DNA of 64,000 bases from Caldifarciminota bacterium (GTDB lineage Bacteria; Hydrothermota; Hydrothermia; UBA1063; CAJXJZ01). The position numbers and the translations under genes were made by a program. Under the pieces are notes generated by a model, which had not been told where the DNA came from, ran no database searches, and saw nothing but the letters and a program-made list of their open reading frames with translations. Positions 31,695 to 41,014 of the stretch are shown piece after piece; position 1 is the first letter of the stretch, and the number at the start of each line of letters is the position of its first letter. The stretch covers positions 62,001 to 126,000 of the forward strand of contig JALSNX010000001.1 in the NCBI GenBank assembly GCA_026986775.1, given 5' to 3'.

Positions 31695-32050
31695 TCCAAC
31701 CTCCTTATTACAGTGCAGACTGCTATTGCAAAATCTCGCTCATGTGTAATGCTCAGCGCAGTTTGAAGTGCGCTAAGTTGTGAGGGAAGTCTATAATAAG
31801 GCCTGCCAGTAGAATCGGCAAGAACCTCTATGTTTCTGAGTGCGATTTTTTTTTGTAGGGTATTGTCAACGGCTTTGTAAAAGGCCTCTTTTGCAGCAAA
31901 ACGCCCGGCAAGACATTCTGCCACATTCTGTCTTGCCAGGCAGTACTCTATTTCTTTTTCTGAAAAGACCTTTCTGAGAAACCTCTCCCCAAAATTTTTA
32001 TAGAGTTCTTCAATCCTCTTAACTTTGACAATATCAATTCCAAGTTGCAT
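31691..32050 (-). CDS. acpS: holo-[acyl-carrier-protein] synthase
   Basis: A 119-residue AcpS that transfers phosphopantetheine from CoA to acyl carrier protein. The metal-binding GIDIVKVKRIE and the catalytic CLAGRFAAKEAFYKAV motifs are intact. Its start shares a base with the stop of the HhH barrel gene and its end overlaps arcC, so it lies inside the operon. Confidence 0.93.
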   Translation of the reverse strand: MQLGIDIVKVKRIEELYKNFGERFLRKVFSEKEIEYCLARQNVAECLAGRFAAKEAFYKAVDNTLQKKIALRNIEVLADSTGRPYYRLPSQLSALQTALSITHERDFAIAVCTVIRRLE

Positions 32051-34488
32051 TAGAAACTGTAATCAAGTATAAGCTGGATTGAGTTCACTCGCCTTGTGGA
32101 AACAAAACTCTGATAAACCGGATATCCAGATTGTGTTGTAATTTCCTGCCCGAAAAGGCCTGTGTGTGGATAGTCCTCTCTCTTGCTCTTTATCTTGAGC
32201 CTTATACCTAAGTTTGGAGCAAGTCTTTCAATAAACGATACGAAAAACTTGTTGCCATCCCCATACAGGAAATCAATGCCCGTATCATCAAAATTCCACT
32301 GGGACATACCGTTCGTGTGCCAGAAACTCACACCACTTGATACGGAAAACGTTTCTGAAAATGTATGGCTCACTCTGAACTGAAAGGCAGAGCCGCTTAT
32401 TCCTCTTTCAAGGTAACTGGTCTTTGGTGTAAGTTCCACCTCACCAAACTTGTATTCAGCGCTTAAAAACGTGCCCCTTTCGGGAAGGAAGAAGACCCTC
32501 ACTGTATGCTCCTTACTGAACGAGGTTGAATACCCGAAATACCTCTGTGTATTCCTTTCCTGTAATTTTTCTTTTAATCTGAACCTGAGAGAGTATATCG
32601 GTCTTATTTCCACTTCACCCTGAAGTCTCCAGTTCCAGAGTCCACTTGCCTTATTCTGCCATACATCAAGGTATGCCCTCGGTATAATTATCTGTCTTAC
32701 AGGTTGATACCGCGTGTTTATATAAATACCACGTTCAGGCTTTGGCACGGGAATGTCCTGAAGGTTTGATGCAAGTGGGTCAAGATCTCTGTAAGACCGT
32801 TCTATTGTAGTATATTCAAACCTGTTATCTTCCTTAAATCCCCGATTGTAAGGGTTGTAGTAATCAAGGTCATAATCCCTGTAAAGGACCTCAAGATAGT
32901 ACTGGGGTTCCTGAATTCTTGCATAGACGTTGAGGGCATCTCCGGCTCCAAGTTCCTTTGCATACTCAAAATAAAGGGAAATAGGTCTCTTATAAGTTCT
33001 ACCTGAAATCCCTATGAAATTCTTTTTACCTGACATCCATGAGATTTCCCTGTAGTCTGAAAACTCTTCTCTATCAAGAGGAATGTCAAGTTGCCCGAAA
33101 TCGCATGTAAGTTCACTGTTATCAAGACTCATGTAGTTTATTCCAATCTGCGTTCCAAAGGGGAAGGGATTGGGAAGGTCAAATTTTAACGATGTTCCGT
33201 AAAGGGTTTCTGTAAAGGCGTTGCGAAAATCTGATGGGACAAAGGAAGCCCTGTAGTAGAAAAGTGGCCTATTGTCTATACCTAAAATCGCATCCTTTTT
33301 TGTTTTACTGAAGAACTGAATTAACTGGGCTGACTTATACTTAAGCCACATTGCCTCACCGAAGAGGGCAAACTCCCTTGAAGAGGTGAGGTCAGGGAAA
33401 AGGCCGGGTTTATCAATGTATCTATCCCTTGACTCATCAGTGTTGTTCATCATAAGGCCCATATCAAGGGTAAGATGATAGTTCCCTATAATAAACTTTT
33501 TAAGATAGGGCAGTCCTTCAACACCAGCATAGTATTTTCCCTCTTTTCTGCTCAAAAGATATGGTGAAGAGTTATAGAGAAATCCTGCCCTGAACTTTCC
33601 ATAGAAATTGAGGTGTGTTTTAATCTTCATATAAGGAGCAGGATGGAGTTTCTGAGATTCAAGACGTTCTCTTCTGAGTCTTGCTGAAAGGGAATCAAGT
33701 TGAGTTGTGTCCCAGCCTGCATCAGTAAGATAATCCCACATTGTACTTCCTGTATCTCTTGTTTCAAGCTCTGTTATTCTGTCCATGAGTTCGCTGGACT
33801 CCTCTGCAAAGAGCCGGGAATAATATCCGCTTCTTACGGTCATAACACCGCTTACAGGAGCAGGTCTTTTATCCCAGAAGAGTATATAGGGTCTCAGATT
33901 CCTGTATCCATAATAAGAAAGACCCTTGACGGCACGGAGATGTGAGAATCTACGAAAACCGAGCATCCTTGCGTATTTTACCACCTCAATAGCGTCCTGC
34001 AGGGATACACCATCAAGTTGATAAAGGTCGTCAACATCAGCCTTGTTTATGTTTATTGGATGTGCGAGAAGGGTAATCCACTCATCAAATGCTGCCTCTC
34101 TCGGGCTTTCCTCCCTTGCGGCACGTTCACGTACGCGTGTAGCATAAAAGGCGAATCTGAAAGGAGAACGTGGTGGAATAACCTTTACATAGGGCTTTAA
34201 TTTGCAGATACAGGTTTTAAGACCCTTTATCTTTGCAAGGTCATAGAAGGAATGTAGTGGCCCTCTTTTTCTTATGAACTCGTATATGGCTTTCGCTTCT
34301 TTTTTTGAAATTGGCAGTTTCTCCAGTTCCTTTAGGGATGCCCTGTTGATGTCTATCATCTTTTTCTTATGAACATGGGTAACGTCAGAAGTATCCACTT
34401 TTTCCGTTTCAACGTATTTGTGTTCCTGTTCAGTATCAATGCCGCCCTGTGTCTGCATGAGTAAAAACAATGTTAAAAACAGTTTCAC
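32050..34488 (-). CDS. helix-hairpin-helix protein with outer-membrane beta-barrel
   Basis: An 812-residue exported protein (GTG start with AGGAGG upstream; signal about residues 1-15). Residues 45-100 and 128-200 carry ComEA-type helix-hairpin-helix units (DINRASLKELEKLPISKKEA, ININKADVDDLYQLDGVSLQDA), normally DNA-binding. The remaining 600 residues are barrel-like strands ending in SIQLILDYSF, with a terminal Phe. Such fusions occur in Bacteroidota and relatives with no agreed function; DNA binding at the outer membrane is one possibility. The PorV-like gene lies directly upstream. Confidence 0.7.
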   Translation of the reverse strand: MKLFLTLFLLMQTQGGIDTEQEHKYVETEKVDTSDVTHVHKKKMIDINRASLKELEKLPISKKEAKAIYEFIRKRGPLHSFYDLAKIKGLKTCICKLKPYVKVIPPRSPFRFAFYATRVRERAAREESPREAAFDEWITLLAHPININKADVDDLYQLDGVSLQDAIEVVKYARMLGFRRFSHLRAVKGLSYYGYRNLRPYILFWDKRPAPVSGVMTVRSGYYSRLFAEESSELMDRITELETRDTGSTMWDYLTDAGWDTTQLDSLSARLRRERLESQKLHPAPYMKIKTHLNFYGKFRAGFLYNSSPYLLSRKEGKYYAGVEGLPYLKKFIIGNYHLTLDMGLMMNNTDESRDRYIDKPGLFPDLTSSREFALFGEAMWLKYKSAQLIQFFSKTKKDAILGIDNRPLFYYRASFVPSDFRNAFTETLYGTSLKFDLPNPFPFGTQIGINYMSLDNSELTCDFGQLDIPLDREEFSDYREISWMSGKKNFIGISGRTYKRPISLYFEYAKELGAGDALNVYARIQEPQYYLEVLYRDYDLDYYNPYNRGFKEDNRFEYTTIERSYRDLDPLASNLQDIPVPKPERGIYINTRYQPVRQIIIPRAYLDVWQNKASGLWNWRLQGEVEIRPIYSLRFRLKEKLQERNTQRYFGYSTSFSKEHTVRVFFLPERGTFLSAEYKFGEVELTPKTSYLERGISGSAFQFRVSHTFSETFSVSSGVSFWHTNGMSQWNFDDTGIDFLYGDGNKFFVSFIERLAPNLGIRLKIKSKREDYPHTGLFGQEITTQSGYPVYQSFVSTRRVNSIQLILDYSF

Positions 34489-34491
34489 GTC

Positions 34492-35307
34492 TTACCTCCT
34501 GAAAGAAAGTCCTATGCCATGACTCAATGGCATATCAGGAACAAACAGAGCGCTGTAATCAAGGCTTATATTACCGTAGTGTACAGAAAAGCCAGCAGAG
34601 AAATTATTATATGAACCCTGATGAGAGAGTCCACCCCGCACTTTCAGAATATCTTTTACAAGATTTATCTCTTCACCAAATCCAACCCTCAGAGGTTCAC
34701 CAGCACGGGATTCAATTTCAAGAAGTGTTCTGGAAAGTTCTGATGCTGTAAAGCCAATAGCCACCTGAGCGTACTCTGGAATATCCTCCTCTCTCAAATC
34801 AGAACCGGGCACATTTACCCAGTAAAAACCAAAACTCCATCTGTCCTTATCCGCTATAAGACCTAAATCAACAGAAGGACTGTAAGAAGCACCGTATCTT
34901 GGTTCAGAAAACTTATACATCTTTAAACTCAATCCCACCATGAGATTATCACTTATTTTTCTACCGTATGAGATTGCATATCTACCCTCTCCATATCTTC
35001 CTGAATAATCTCCCTCCAGTTTGGCTCCTCTTTCCACAAAGGATAAACCGAAATTTCCGTATCTGAGGCCTGCTCCATAGACCATTATGCCAAGACCTGA
35101 TGACGAGTACTGAGAGAAGAAAAATGCCTTGCCAAGCATCATTGGTTCTGAAAGCCCGGCGGGATTGTAAAACATGGCGCTGGTTGCATCTGGAAGAGTC
35201 ATCATTGAATACCCTGTCTGAAGGGCAATGGGTTCATCTCCCTGAAATTCAAACATTCCAAAGAGAAGCCCGAATGATATTGCTATACCAAACATTACAC
35301 GCTTCAT
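34492..35307 (-). CDS. PorV/UPF0164-like outer-membrane protein
   Basis: A 271-residue barrel protein with a signal peptide (to about GMFEF) and the hallmark [15 protein letters not shown] near the N-terminus, as in PorV, PorQ and FadL-like proteins. It ends in HGIGLSFRR. PorV acts in type IX secretion as a shuttle protein in Bacteroidota, and this window has proteins with type IX-like sorting domains. The start overlaps glyA by 4 bp. Confidence 0.7.
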   Translation of the reverse strand: MKRVMFGIAISFGLLFGMFEFQGDEPIALQTGYSMMTLPDATSAMFYNPAGLSEPMMLGKAFFFSQYSSSGLGIMVYGAGLRYGNFGLSFVERGAKLEGDYSGRYGEGRYAISYGRKISDNLMVGLSLKMYKFSEPRYGASYSPSVDLGLIADKDRWSFGFYWVNVPGSDLREEDIPEYAQVAIGFTASELSRTLLEIESRAGEPLRVGFGEEINLVKDILKVRGGLSHQGSYNNFSAGFSVHYGNISLDYSALFVPDMPLSHGIGLSFRR

Positions 35308-36572
35308 TTTGCCACCTCTTTCATTGTTTCATACCATTCTTTGTAAAGAGGGAATGCCTCTGTAAGTTCCCTCACCTCTTTTTTCACTTTTTCAATAACT
35401 GTATCACTTTCAGGGTTTCTTAAAACCTCTGCAATGAGTTTGCCTATTCTCCTCATTTCAGGTTCTTTCATTCCCCTCGTTGTTACAGCAGGAGTTCCTA
35501 TCCTTATGCCACTTGTTACAGTTGGCTTTTCAGGGTCAAAGGGTATGGTGTTCTTATTAACAGTAATTCCTGCCTTTTCAAGGGCATGTTCTGCCACATT
35601 GCCTGTTATGCCAAAAGGCCTTAAATCAACAAGCATAAGATGATTATCTGTTCCACCTGACACGAGCCTCAAGCCCTCTTCCATCAGGGTTTCTGCAAGG
35701 GCCTTTGCATTCTTTACAATCTGCGATGCATACTGTTTAAACTCATCTGTCATTGCCTCCTTGAAACACACAGCCTTAGCAGCAATTACGTGCATGAGCG
35801 GGCCACCCTGGATACCGGGAAAAACCGCCTTGTCTATTTTCTTCGCATATTCAGATTTTGAGAGGATAAATCCTCCTCTTGGGCCTCTCAGAGTTTTATG
35901 CGTAGTTGATGTAACAAAATCCGCATAAGGAACAGGAGACGGATGTACTCCCCCTGCAACAAGCCCTGCTATGTGAGCCATATCAACGTGAAGATATGCT
36001 CCAACCTCATCAGCGATTTCCCTGAAAGCCTTAAAATCAATAAATCTCGGATAAGCAGAATACCCTGCAAGAATTATCTTTGGCTTGTGCTCATGTGCGA
36101 GTTTTCTTATAAGGTCAAAATCAAGTTGTTCTGTCTCTGGATGCACTGTGTAATGAACGATGTTATAGAGTTTCCCGGAAAACGAGACCTTATGACCATG
36201 TGATAGATGTCCACCATGAGAAAGTTGCATGGACAAAATAGTATCTCCCGGTTTTAAAACAGCAAAGTAAACTCCCATATTGGCCTGAACCCCCGAATGG
36301 GGCTGAACATTTGCATGTTCTGCTCCAAAGAGTTTTTTAACCCTTTCCCTTGCAAGTTCCTCTGCAATATCAACAAATTCGCATCCACCGTAATACCTTG
36401 CACCGGGATAGCCTTCGGCATACTTATTGGTCATGACATTGCCCATTGCCTGCATGACTGCCGGTGAGGTAAAGTTTTCCGAAGCGATCAGTTCCAGTCC
36501 GTTTCTCTGTCTTTCAAGTTCCTTCATTATGGAGTCAAAAATTTCCCTGTCTGTATTGAATAGTTCCCTCAT
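35304..36572 (-). CDS. glyA: serine hydroxymethyltransferase
   Basis: A 422-residue PLP enzyme converting serine and tetrahydrofolate to glycine and methylenetetrahydrofolate. The PLP lysine is in [15 protein letters not shown]; other blocks are [20 protein letters not shown] and [17 protein letters not shown] is followed at once by ATGATG; the second ATG has the better spacing, though 36575 is possible. It heads the overlapping operon down to 29511; the PLP synthesis genes pdxST lie just upstream in the same direction. Confidence 0.95.
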   Translation of the reverse strand: MRELFNTDREIFDSIMKELERQRNGLELIASENFTSPAVMQAMGNVMTNKYAEGYPGARYYGGCEFVDIAEELARERVKKLFGAEHANVQPHSGVQANMGVYFAVLKPGDTILSMQLSHGGHLSHGHKVSFSGKLYNIVHYTVHPETEQLDFDLIRKLAHEHKPKIILAGYSAYPRFIDFKAFREIADEVGAYLHVDMAHIAGLVAGGVHPSPVPYADFVTSTTHKTLRGPRGGFILSKSEYAKKIDKAVFPGIQGGPLMHVIAAKAVCFKEAMTDEFKQYASQIVKNAKALAETLMEEGLRLVSGGTDNHLMLVDLRPFGITGNVAEHALEKAGITVNKNTIPFDPEKPTVTSGIRIGTPAVTTRGMKEPEMRRIGKLIAEVLRNPESDTVIEKVKKEVRELTEAFPLYKEWYETMKEVAK

Positions 36573-36634
36573 CATTCCTCCTTGTTCAATTAAGCAAACT
36601 TAATTATTACTCAAAAACCGCGTATTATCAAAAA

Positions 36635-37219
36635 TTAATCGGAAAGAGAAAAGAGTTTCTCGTAGATAATATCCGTATCGTCTGCAAGTTCAGGGTGAAA
36701 TGTCAGTGCAATAATATTGTCCTGTATAACTCCAACTATCTCATCTTTCAAAAAGGCTACAGGTGTTGCCCGCTCTCCTACTTCCTTGATTCTCGGGGCC
36801 CTGATAAAAACACCCGTTACGACCCCTTCCTTATCATCAAATTTTACATTAATCTCATCCTCAAAGGATTCCTTCTGTCTGCCAAATCCATTCCTCACAA
36901 GAGTAACATCAAGAATCTCAAATGGCTCAACCCTTCCATCCTTTTTTTCAAGTTTTGAAAGGAGCACTATACCAGCACAGGTTGCAAGTGTTGGAACTTT
37001 GTCCTCCGTAATCTTCTTCAAAAGAGCGTCCTTCAAATTGAACCTCTTTATGAGTTTTGACATTGTGGGACTCTCTCCGCCGGGAAAAATCAAAAGTTTT
37101 GTACCCTCAAGGTCTTTTGCATCCTTTACCCTTACAACTTCTATATCTTTTTTGAACCTTTTAATCGCCTTTTCATGAAGGTCAACATCACCCTGAAGCG
37201 CCACTATACCTATCCTCAT
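36635..37219 (-). CDS. pdxT: PdxT glutaminase of pyridoxal 5'-phosphate synthase
   Basis: A 194-residue class I glutaminase. The triad is visible: the Cys in TLATCAGIVLL and the His and Glu in FHPELADDTDI; GGESPTMSKL is the glycine loop. It supplies ammonia to PdxS for PLP synthesis. Its start overlaps the pdxS stop by one base. Confidence 0.95.
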   Translation of the reverse strand: MRIGIVALQGDVDLHEKAIKRFKKDIEVVRVKDAKDLEGTKLLIFPGGESPTMSKLIKRFNLKDALLKKITEDKVPTLATCAGIVLLSKLEKKDGRVEPFEILDVTLVRNGFGRQKESFEDEINVKFDDKEGVVTGVFIRAPRIKEVGERATPVAFLKDEIVGVIQDNIIALTFHPELADDTDIIYEKLFSLSD

Positions 37220-38100
37220 TACCAGCCCCTTGTTTGCAAAAGTTCATCCTCTTTGAGTTTTGTTACATCAACTCCCTTCATGGCCTCTCCAAGACCGCGA
37301 GAAATCCTTGCAAGAACCTTAGGATTATCATAGTATGCAACAGCATCAACTATCGCCTTTGCCATCCTGTCAGGGTCAGATGATTTAAAAATACCTGAAC
37401 CAACGAATACAGACTCTGCTCCAAGCTGCATCATCAAAGCAGCATCAGCAGGGGTTGCAATACCACCTGCTGCAAAATTCGGAACAGGAAGTTTACCATT
37501 TTCATGCACGTATTTTACAAGTTCAAAGGGAGCACCGAGTTTTTTGGCCTCTGTCATGAGTTCATCCTCTCTCAGCATGACAATCTTTTTAATCTGGCTC
37601 TGTATTTTTCTCATGTGCCTCACTGCCTCAACGACATTGCCTGTTCCGGCCTCTCCCTTGGTTCTTATAAGGGCAGCACCTTCACCAATTCTTCTGAGTG
37701 CCTCGCCAAGGTCTCTGGCACCACAGACGAAAGGCACCTTGAAATCAAACTTATTTATGTGAAACTCCTCGTCAGCAGGCGTAAGAACCTCACTTTCATC
37801 AATAAAATCAACACCAAGTTCTTCAAGAATCTGGGCCTCAGCAAAGTGGCCAATTCTCACCTTTGCCATAACAGGAATGGTTACAGCGTCCATTATACGG
37901 AGGATAATCTCAGGGTCAGCCATCCTTGCTACCCCACCCTCTTTTCTAATATCAGCAGGCACTCTTTCAAGAGCCATGACTGCAACGGCTCCTGCATCTT
38001 CTGCAATCTTTGCCTGCTCGGGGGTGGTAACATCCATAATAACGCCACCCTTGAGCATTTCAGCAAATCCCACCTTTGCTCTATGGGTTCCTGTAAGCAT
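37219..38100 (-). CDS. pdxS: PdxS pyridoxal 5'-phosphate synthase lyase subunit
   Basis: A 293-residue PdxS/SNZ barrel, full length. It carries [29 protein letters not shown] with the catalytic Lys, and [17 protein letters not shown]. It makes PLP from ribose 5-phosphate, glyceraldehyde 3-phosphate and ammonia from PdxT. GGAGGTGAT precedes the ATG. The product is the cofactor of GlyA, encoded next in the row. Confidence 0.96.
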   Translation of the reverse strand: MLTGTHRAKVGFAEMLKGGVIMDVTTPEQAKIAEDAGAVAVMALERVPADIRKEGGVARMADPEIILRIMDAVTIPVMAKVRIGHFAEAQILEELGVDFIDESEVLTPADEEFHINKFDFKVPFVCGARDLGEALRRIGEGAALIRTKGEAGTGNVVEAVRHMRKIQSQIKKIVMLREDELMTEAKKLGAPFELVKYVHENGKLPVPNFAAGGIATPADAALMMQLGAESVFVGSGIFKSSDPDRMAKAIVDAVAYYDNPKVLARISRGLGEAMKGVDVTKLKEDELLQTRGW

Positions 38101-38135
38101 ATAAAATCACCTCCATTTTCCTTATATGTGTTATA

Positions 38136-38164
38136 AGTATTTACCATAAAACATGTTAAGTCAA
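38136..38164 (-). promoter_or_regulatory. sigma-70 promoter of pdxST
   Basis: Minus strand TTGACT (38159-38164), 17-bp spacer and AATACT (38136-38141), about 35 nt before the pdxS ATG. The -10 has two mismatches. No riboswitch-like structure is seen in the short leader. Confidence 0.5.
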
Positions 38165-38191
38165 ACAAAAATGTATTTGGGTCTATTCAAA

Positions 38192-39439
38192 TTAGAGAGA
38201 CTTAGAGTTCCCCTGAGAATTCTTTTCCACCACAAAAAACATACCCAATGCGGCAGTTATAAAGAAAATGAAGGAGAAAAAGAATACATATTCAAGAGGG
38301 AGAAAACTCATTACTAAATATCCAAGTAAGGGGCCAAGTACACCTCTTATGGCTGTGAGAGCAACATGCACCCCCTGATACCTTGAAGCATCGTGGTCTT
38401 TTGCAAAGTGGATACTGCTTAAATTCCAGCTCAGATTTATTCCAGTCATACCCAGAGAAAAAATGAAAAATGCTACAAAAACAAGTGGAACCCTGAGTGG
38501 TTCCGGGACAAGAAGCACAAGTCCAAGGGCAAAGGCATAAAACCCCATGACAATGAAGGTGATACCGGTAAACTTTACAGGGGATATCCTATCAAACACC
38601 CTGCCTATAAGTGGAGAAAACACTATTTTGCCTGTCTGAGACATAAACACCCTTGCTATGGATACGAGTGTATAGGTCATGGCAAGTTTTACCACGAGGA
38701 GTTTGGGTATTGCGGGCATAACCATTAAAAAACCCATGCCGTAAACAAAGTAAAACAGTTGAAATAGGGCATAGACTCTATCTTCCTTAAGAAGCCTCAA
38801 CCCATCTACAAAGGGCCTCAAGAGTCTCAGAAGATTGAATTTAACAGGGCTGGAGAGTAGTTTCCTCTGTTTAATACTGGCAAGTGTTACTATGTGTAAA
38901 AAGCCCAGTATGCCAGCCACAGCAAAAACAGTCCTGAAATAGTTCTCATTCAAATCCATAACTTTGCCTGCAATATAGGCACTAACAATGACGAAAAAGG
39001 ATAAAATTGCCGTAAGGTATCCGAATACACTTCCTGTGAGATTCCATCTTAAGTTGCTCTGTAAAAGTGAATTCTGTGCAGGAAGGACGATGGCATTTGC
39101 TGAATAAACAAGAAGGAGAAGTAAAATAAACTCCCATGGCGTTTTTACAAAGAAAATGAGAAAAAGCGATAGTCTGCCAAAAATCCCTGCAAAGAGTAAA
39201 AAATTCTTTTTTTCCTTTCCCGCCATGAGTTCGCCAAAATACACTGAAAACATATTGGCTAAAGGCCATACCATGGAAAGAACAGTAATTTCAAAGTCCG
39301 ATGCGTGAAGGGTTTTCTTTGCAACAACATCTGAAAGTCTCAATATTCCCTGAAAAAGGCCATTGAACACATAGGCAATACTGAATTTGCGAAAAGTACA
39401 CCGCTCCCAGTCTTCTAATTTTCTCAAAAGTCTCCGCAT
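38192..39439 (-). CDS. MFS transporter
   Basis: A 415-residue protein with about twelve membrane helices in two halves and a central loop (residues 195-205). The usual MFS loop-2 motif is only roughly present (GELMAGKEKKNFLLFAGIFGR). No specificity can be assigned; relatives are drug or metabolite exporters. A TATAAT (39447-39452) ends 7 nt before the ATG with no Shine-Dalgarno, and AGTTCTTATTACGAACT covers the spacer. Confidence 0.8.
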   Translation of the reverse strand: MRRLLRKLEDWERCTFRKFSIAYVFNGLFQGILRLSDVVAKKTLHASDFEITVLSMVWPLANMFSVYFGELMAGKEKKNFLLFAGIFGRLSLFLIFFVKTPWEFILLLLLVYSANAIVLPAQNSLLQSNLRWNLTGSVFGYLTAILSFFVIVSAYIAGKVMDLNENYFRTVFAVAGILGFLHIVTLASIKQRKLLSSPVKFNLLRLLRPFVDGLRLLKEDRVYALFQLFYFVYGMGFLMVMPAIPKLLVVKLAMTYTLVSIARVFMSQTGKIVFSPLIGRVFDRISPVKFTGITFIVMGFYAFALGLVLLVPEPLRVPLVFVAFFIFSLGMTGINLSWNLSSIHFAKDHDASRYQGVHVALTAIRGVLGPLLGYLVMSFLPLEYVFFFSFIFFITAALGMFFVVEKNSQGNSKSL

Positions 39440-39453
39440 GGGTAATATTATAA

Positions 39454-39470
39454 AGTTCTTATTACGAACT
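39454..39470. promoter_or_regulatory. palindromic operator candidate before the MFS gene
   Basis: AGTTCTTATTACGAACT has 5-bp arms (AGTTC/GAACT) around a 7-bp centre and lies just upstream of the -10 box of the MFS gene. Its position over the -35/spacer region fits a repressor site for an efflux gene. A half-site AGTTCTTATT recurs near 39519. Confidence 0.4.
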
Positions 39471-39531
39471 ATTTAAAAGAACCACCCCACCCCTTTTTAA
39501 AATAAACACGAAATAAGCGAGTTCTTATTGC

Positions 39532-40440
39532 TTACTTCTTATCTTCCTTTCTTTCAAACACTTCCTTTAACATTCCAAGAGCACTGAGTATACCACTTGC
39601 TTCATAAGGAACAAATAGTTTGGTAGCATTTCCATTGGCCATGTCTTTCAGTGCTTCAAGATACTTTATTGTAATGAGGTCTTTTGTTGGCCTTCCCTCG
39701 TGTATGGCACTGAACACGGTTTTTATGGCCTGTGCCTGTCCCTCTGCAAGGGCTATCTCCTTGTATTTTTCAGCCTCTGCCACCTTTCTTATGGCCTGTG
39801 CTTCACCTTCTGCCTTTAAAATGGCAGACTGCTTTTCTCCCTCTGCCTTTAAAATTGCAGATTGTTTTACACCTTCTGCCTCCAGAATTGCTGCACGCCT
39901 GTCTCTCTCTGCCTTCATCTGTCTGTGCATGGCCTCCATGACATCCTGAGGCGGGTCTATTTTCTGGAGTTCAACCCTTGTTATTTTCACACCCCATTTG
40001 TCCGTTGCTTCATCAAGGATAATTCTTAAATTAGAGTTTATTTTCTCTCTTGAGGTGAGTGATTCATCAAGTTGCAGGTCACCTATGATATTACGTAGAT
40101 TTGTCTGAGCGAGTTTAGTAACTGCCATATAGAAATTTCTTACATTGTAGAGCACCTTAACCGGGTCTGTTACCTCATAGTATATCACAGCATCAACTGT
40201 TACCACAACATTGTCTTTTGTTATGACCTCCTGCGGCGGAACATCAACAACCATTTCACGCATGTCCACCTTTCTCATTACCTCAAATATGGGTACAATG
40301 AACCTGAGACCGGGATTTACTGTTCTGTTATACCTCCCAAGTCTCTCTACAACTCCTTTTTCCCACGGTCTTACTATCCTGACGCCAAAAAGCACAAACA
40401 GGATTATAAGAATTACCAGAATAACGATTATACCACCCAT
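39532..40440 (-). CDS. SPFH/band 7 (stomatin-like) membrane protein
   Basis: A 302-residue slipin/QmcA-type protein. It has an N-terminal TM (residues 2-22), an SPFH domain ([35 protein letters not shown]), then an Ala/Glu/Gln coiled coil with the repeat [15 protein letters not shown]. It oligomerises into membrane microdomain rings and protects membrane proteins. It is paired with an NfeD protein encoded 10 bp upstream, the usual partner. Confidence 0.92.
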   Translation of the reverse strand: MGGIIVILVILIILFVLFGVRIVRPWEKGVVERLGRYNRTVNPGLRFIVPIFEVMRKVDMREMVVDVPPQEVITKDNVVVTVDAVIYYEVTDPVKVLYNVRNFYMAVTKLAQTNLRNIIGDLQLDESLTSREKINSNLRIILDEATDKWGVKITRVELQKIDPPQDVMEAMHRQMKAERDRRAAILEAEGVKQSAILKAEGEKQSAILKAEGEAQAIRKVAEAEKYKEIALAEGQAQAIKTVFSAIHEGRPTKDLITIKYLEALKDMANGNATKLFVPYEASGILSALGMLKEVFERKEDKK

Positions 40441-40450
40441 AAAAACCTCC

Positions 40451-40873
40451 TCAGTTTTTTATTTTCTCAACAACGAGGTGTGTCCCTTCAATTTTTGTAA
40501 CTCTCACCCTTTCACCCCTCTGGCACTCTTCTTCGCAGAATGCACGCCACTTTTCACCATCAACCACTATAAGGCCAAAATCTGAGGCAGGAATATTCTC
40601 AATAACCTTTCCTGTCATCCCTATCAACCTTTCGGCGCCAACACCTTGTGTTTTTTCTTCCTCTTTTGATACCATTTTTCGTATAAAAACAAGAGAAAGT
40701 ATGGATACAAGGGCGAATACCACAAGTTGTATATAAAAACTGGCACCCAGAAGGGCAAAGATGCCTGCAAACAGTGCACCAAACCCAAACCATATAATCA
40801 CCAGCCCTGGAAGTAAAGGCTCAAGGACAATCAGAGCAAAAGCGGCAATAAACCAGACAATGTATAACTTCAT
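40451..40873 (-). CDS. NfeD-like membrane protein
   Basis: A 140-residue protein with three or four N-terminal TM helices and a C-terminal OB-fold domain ([47 protein letters not shown]), the short NfeD class. It anchors stomatin partners. The start at 40873 follows GGAGTGAGGAG; a 68-residue upstream extension in frame is untranslated leader and promoter. Confidence 0.9.
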   Translation of the reverse strand: MKLYIVWFIAAFALIVLEPLLPGLVIIWFGFGALFAGIFALLGASFYIQLVVFALVSILSLVFIRKMVSKEEEKTQGVGAERLIGMTGKVIENIPASDFGLIVVDGEKWRAFCEEECQRGERVRVTKIEGTHLVVEKIKN

Positions 40874-40900
40874 CTCCTCACTCCTTTTATTGCTATTTAT

Positions 40901-40929
40901 AATATATGGCAAAATACAACAACGGTCAA
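40901..40929 (-). promoter_or_regulatory. sigma-70 promoter of the nfeD-stomatin operon
   Basis: Minus strand TTGACC (40924-40929), 17-bp spacer and TATATT (40901-40906). Transcription would begin about 20 nt before the Shine-Dalgarno of nfeD. Confidence 0.7.
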
Positions 40930-41014
40930 TATTCAAGTGCTCTTGCAAACAGTATATGTATTTCACCATACGGGCAGTGGGTTTTAAAATTTTATGCATA
41001 GAAGGAGGAAAGTT

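Noticed and set aside
36573-36634. Possible glycine riboswitch before glyA
   Set aside because: The gap to pdxT is about 60 bp with no aptamer-like structure.
37504-38136. 210-residue plus-strand frame
   Set aside because: Antisense of pdxS; Cys/His/Ser-rich as expected of a mirror frame.
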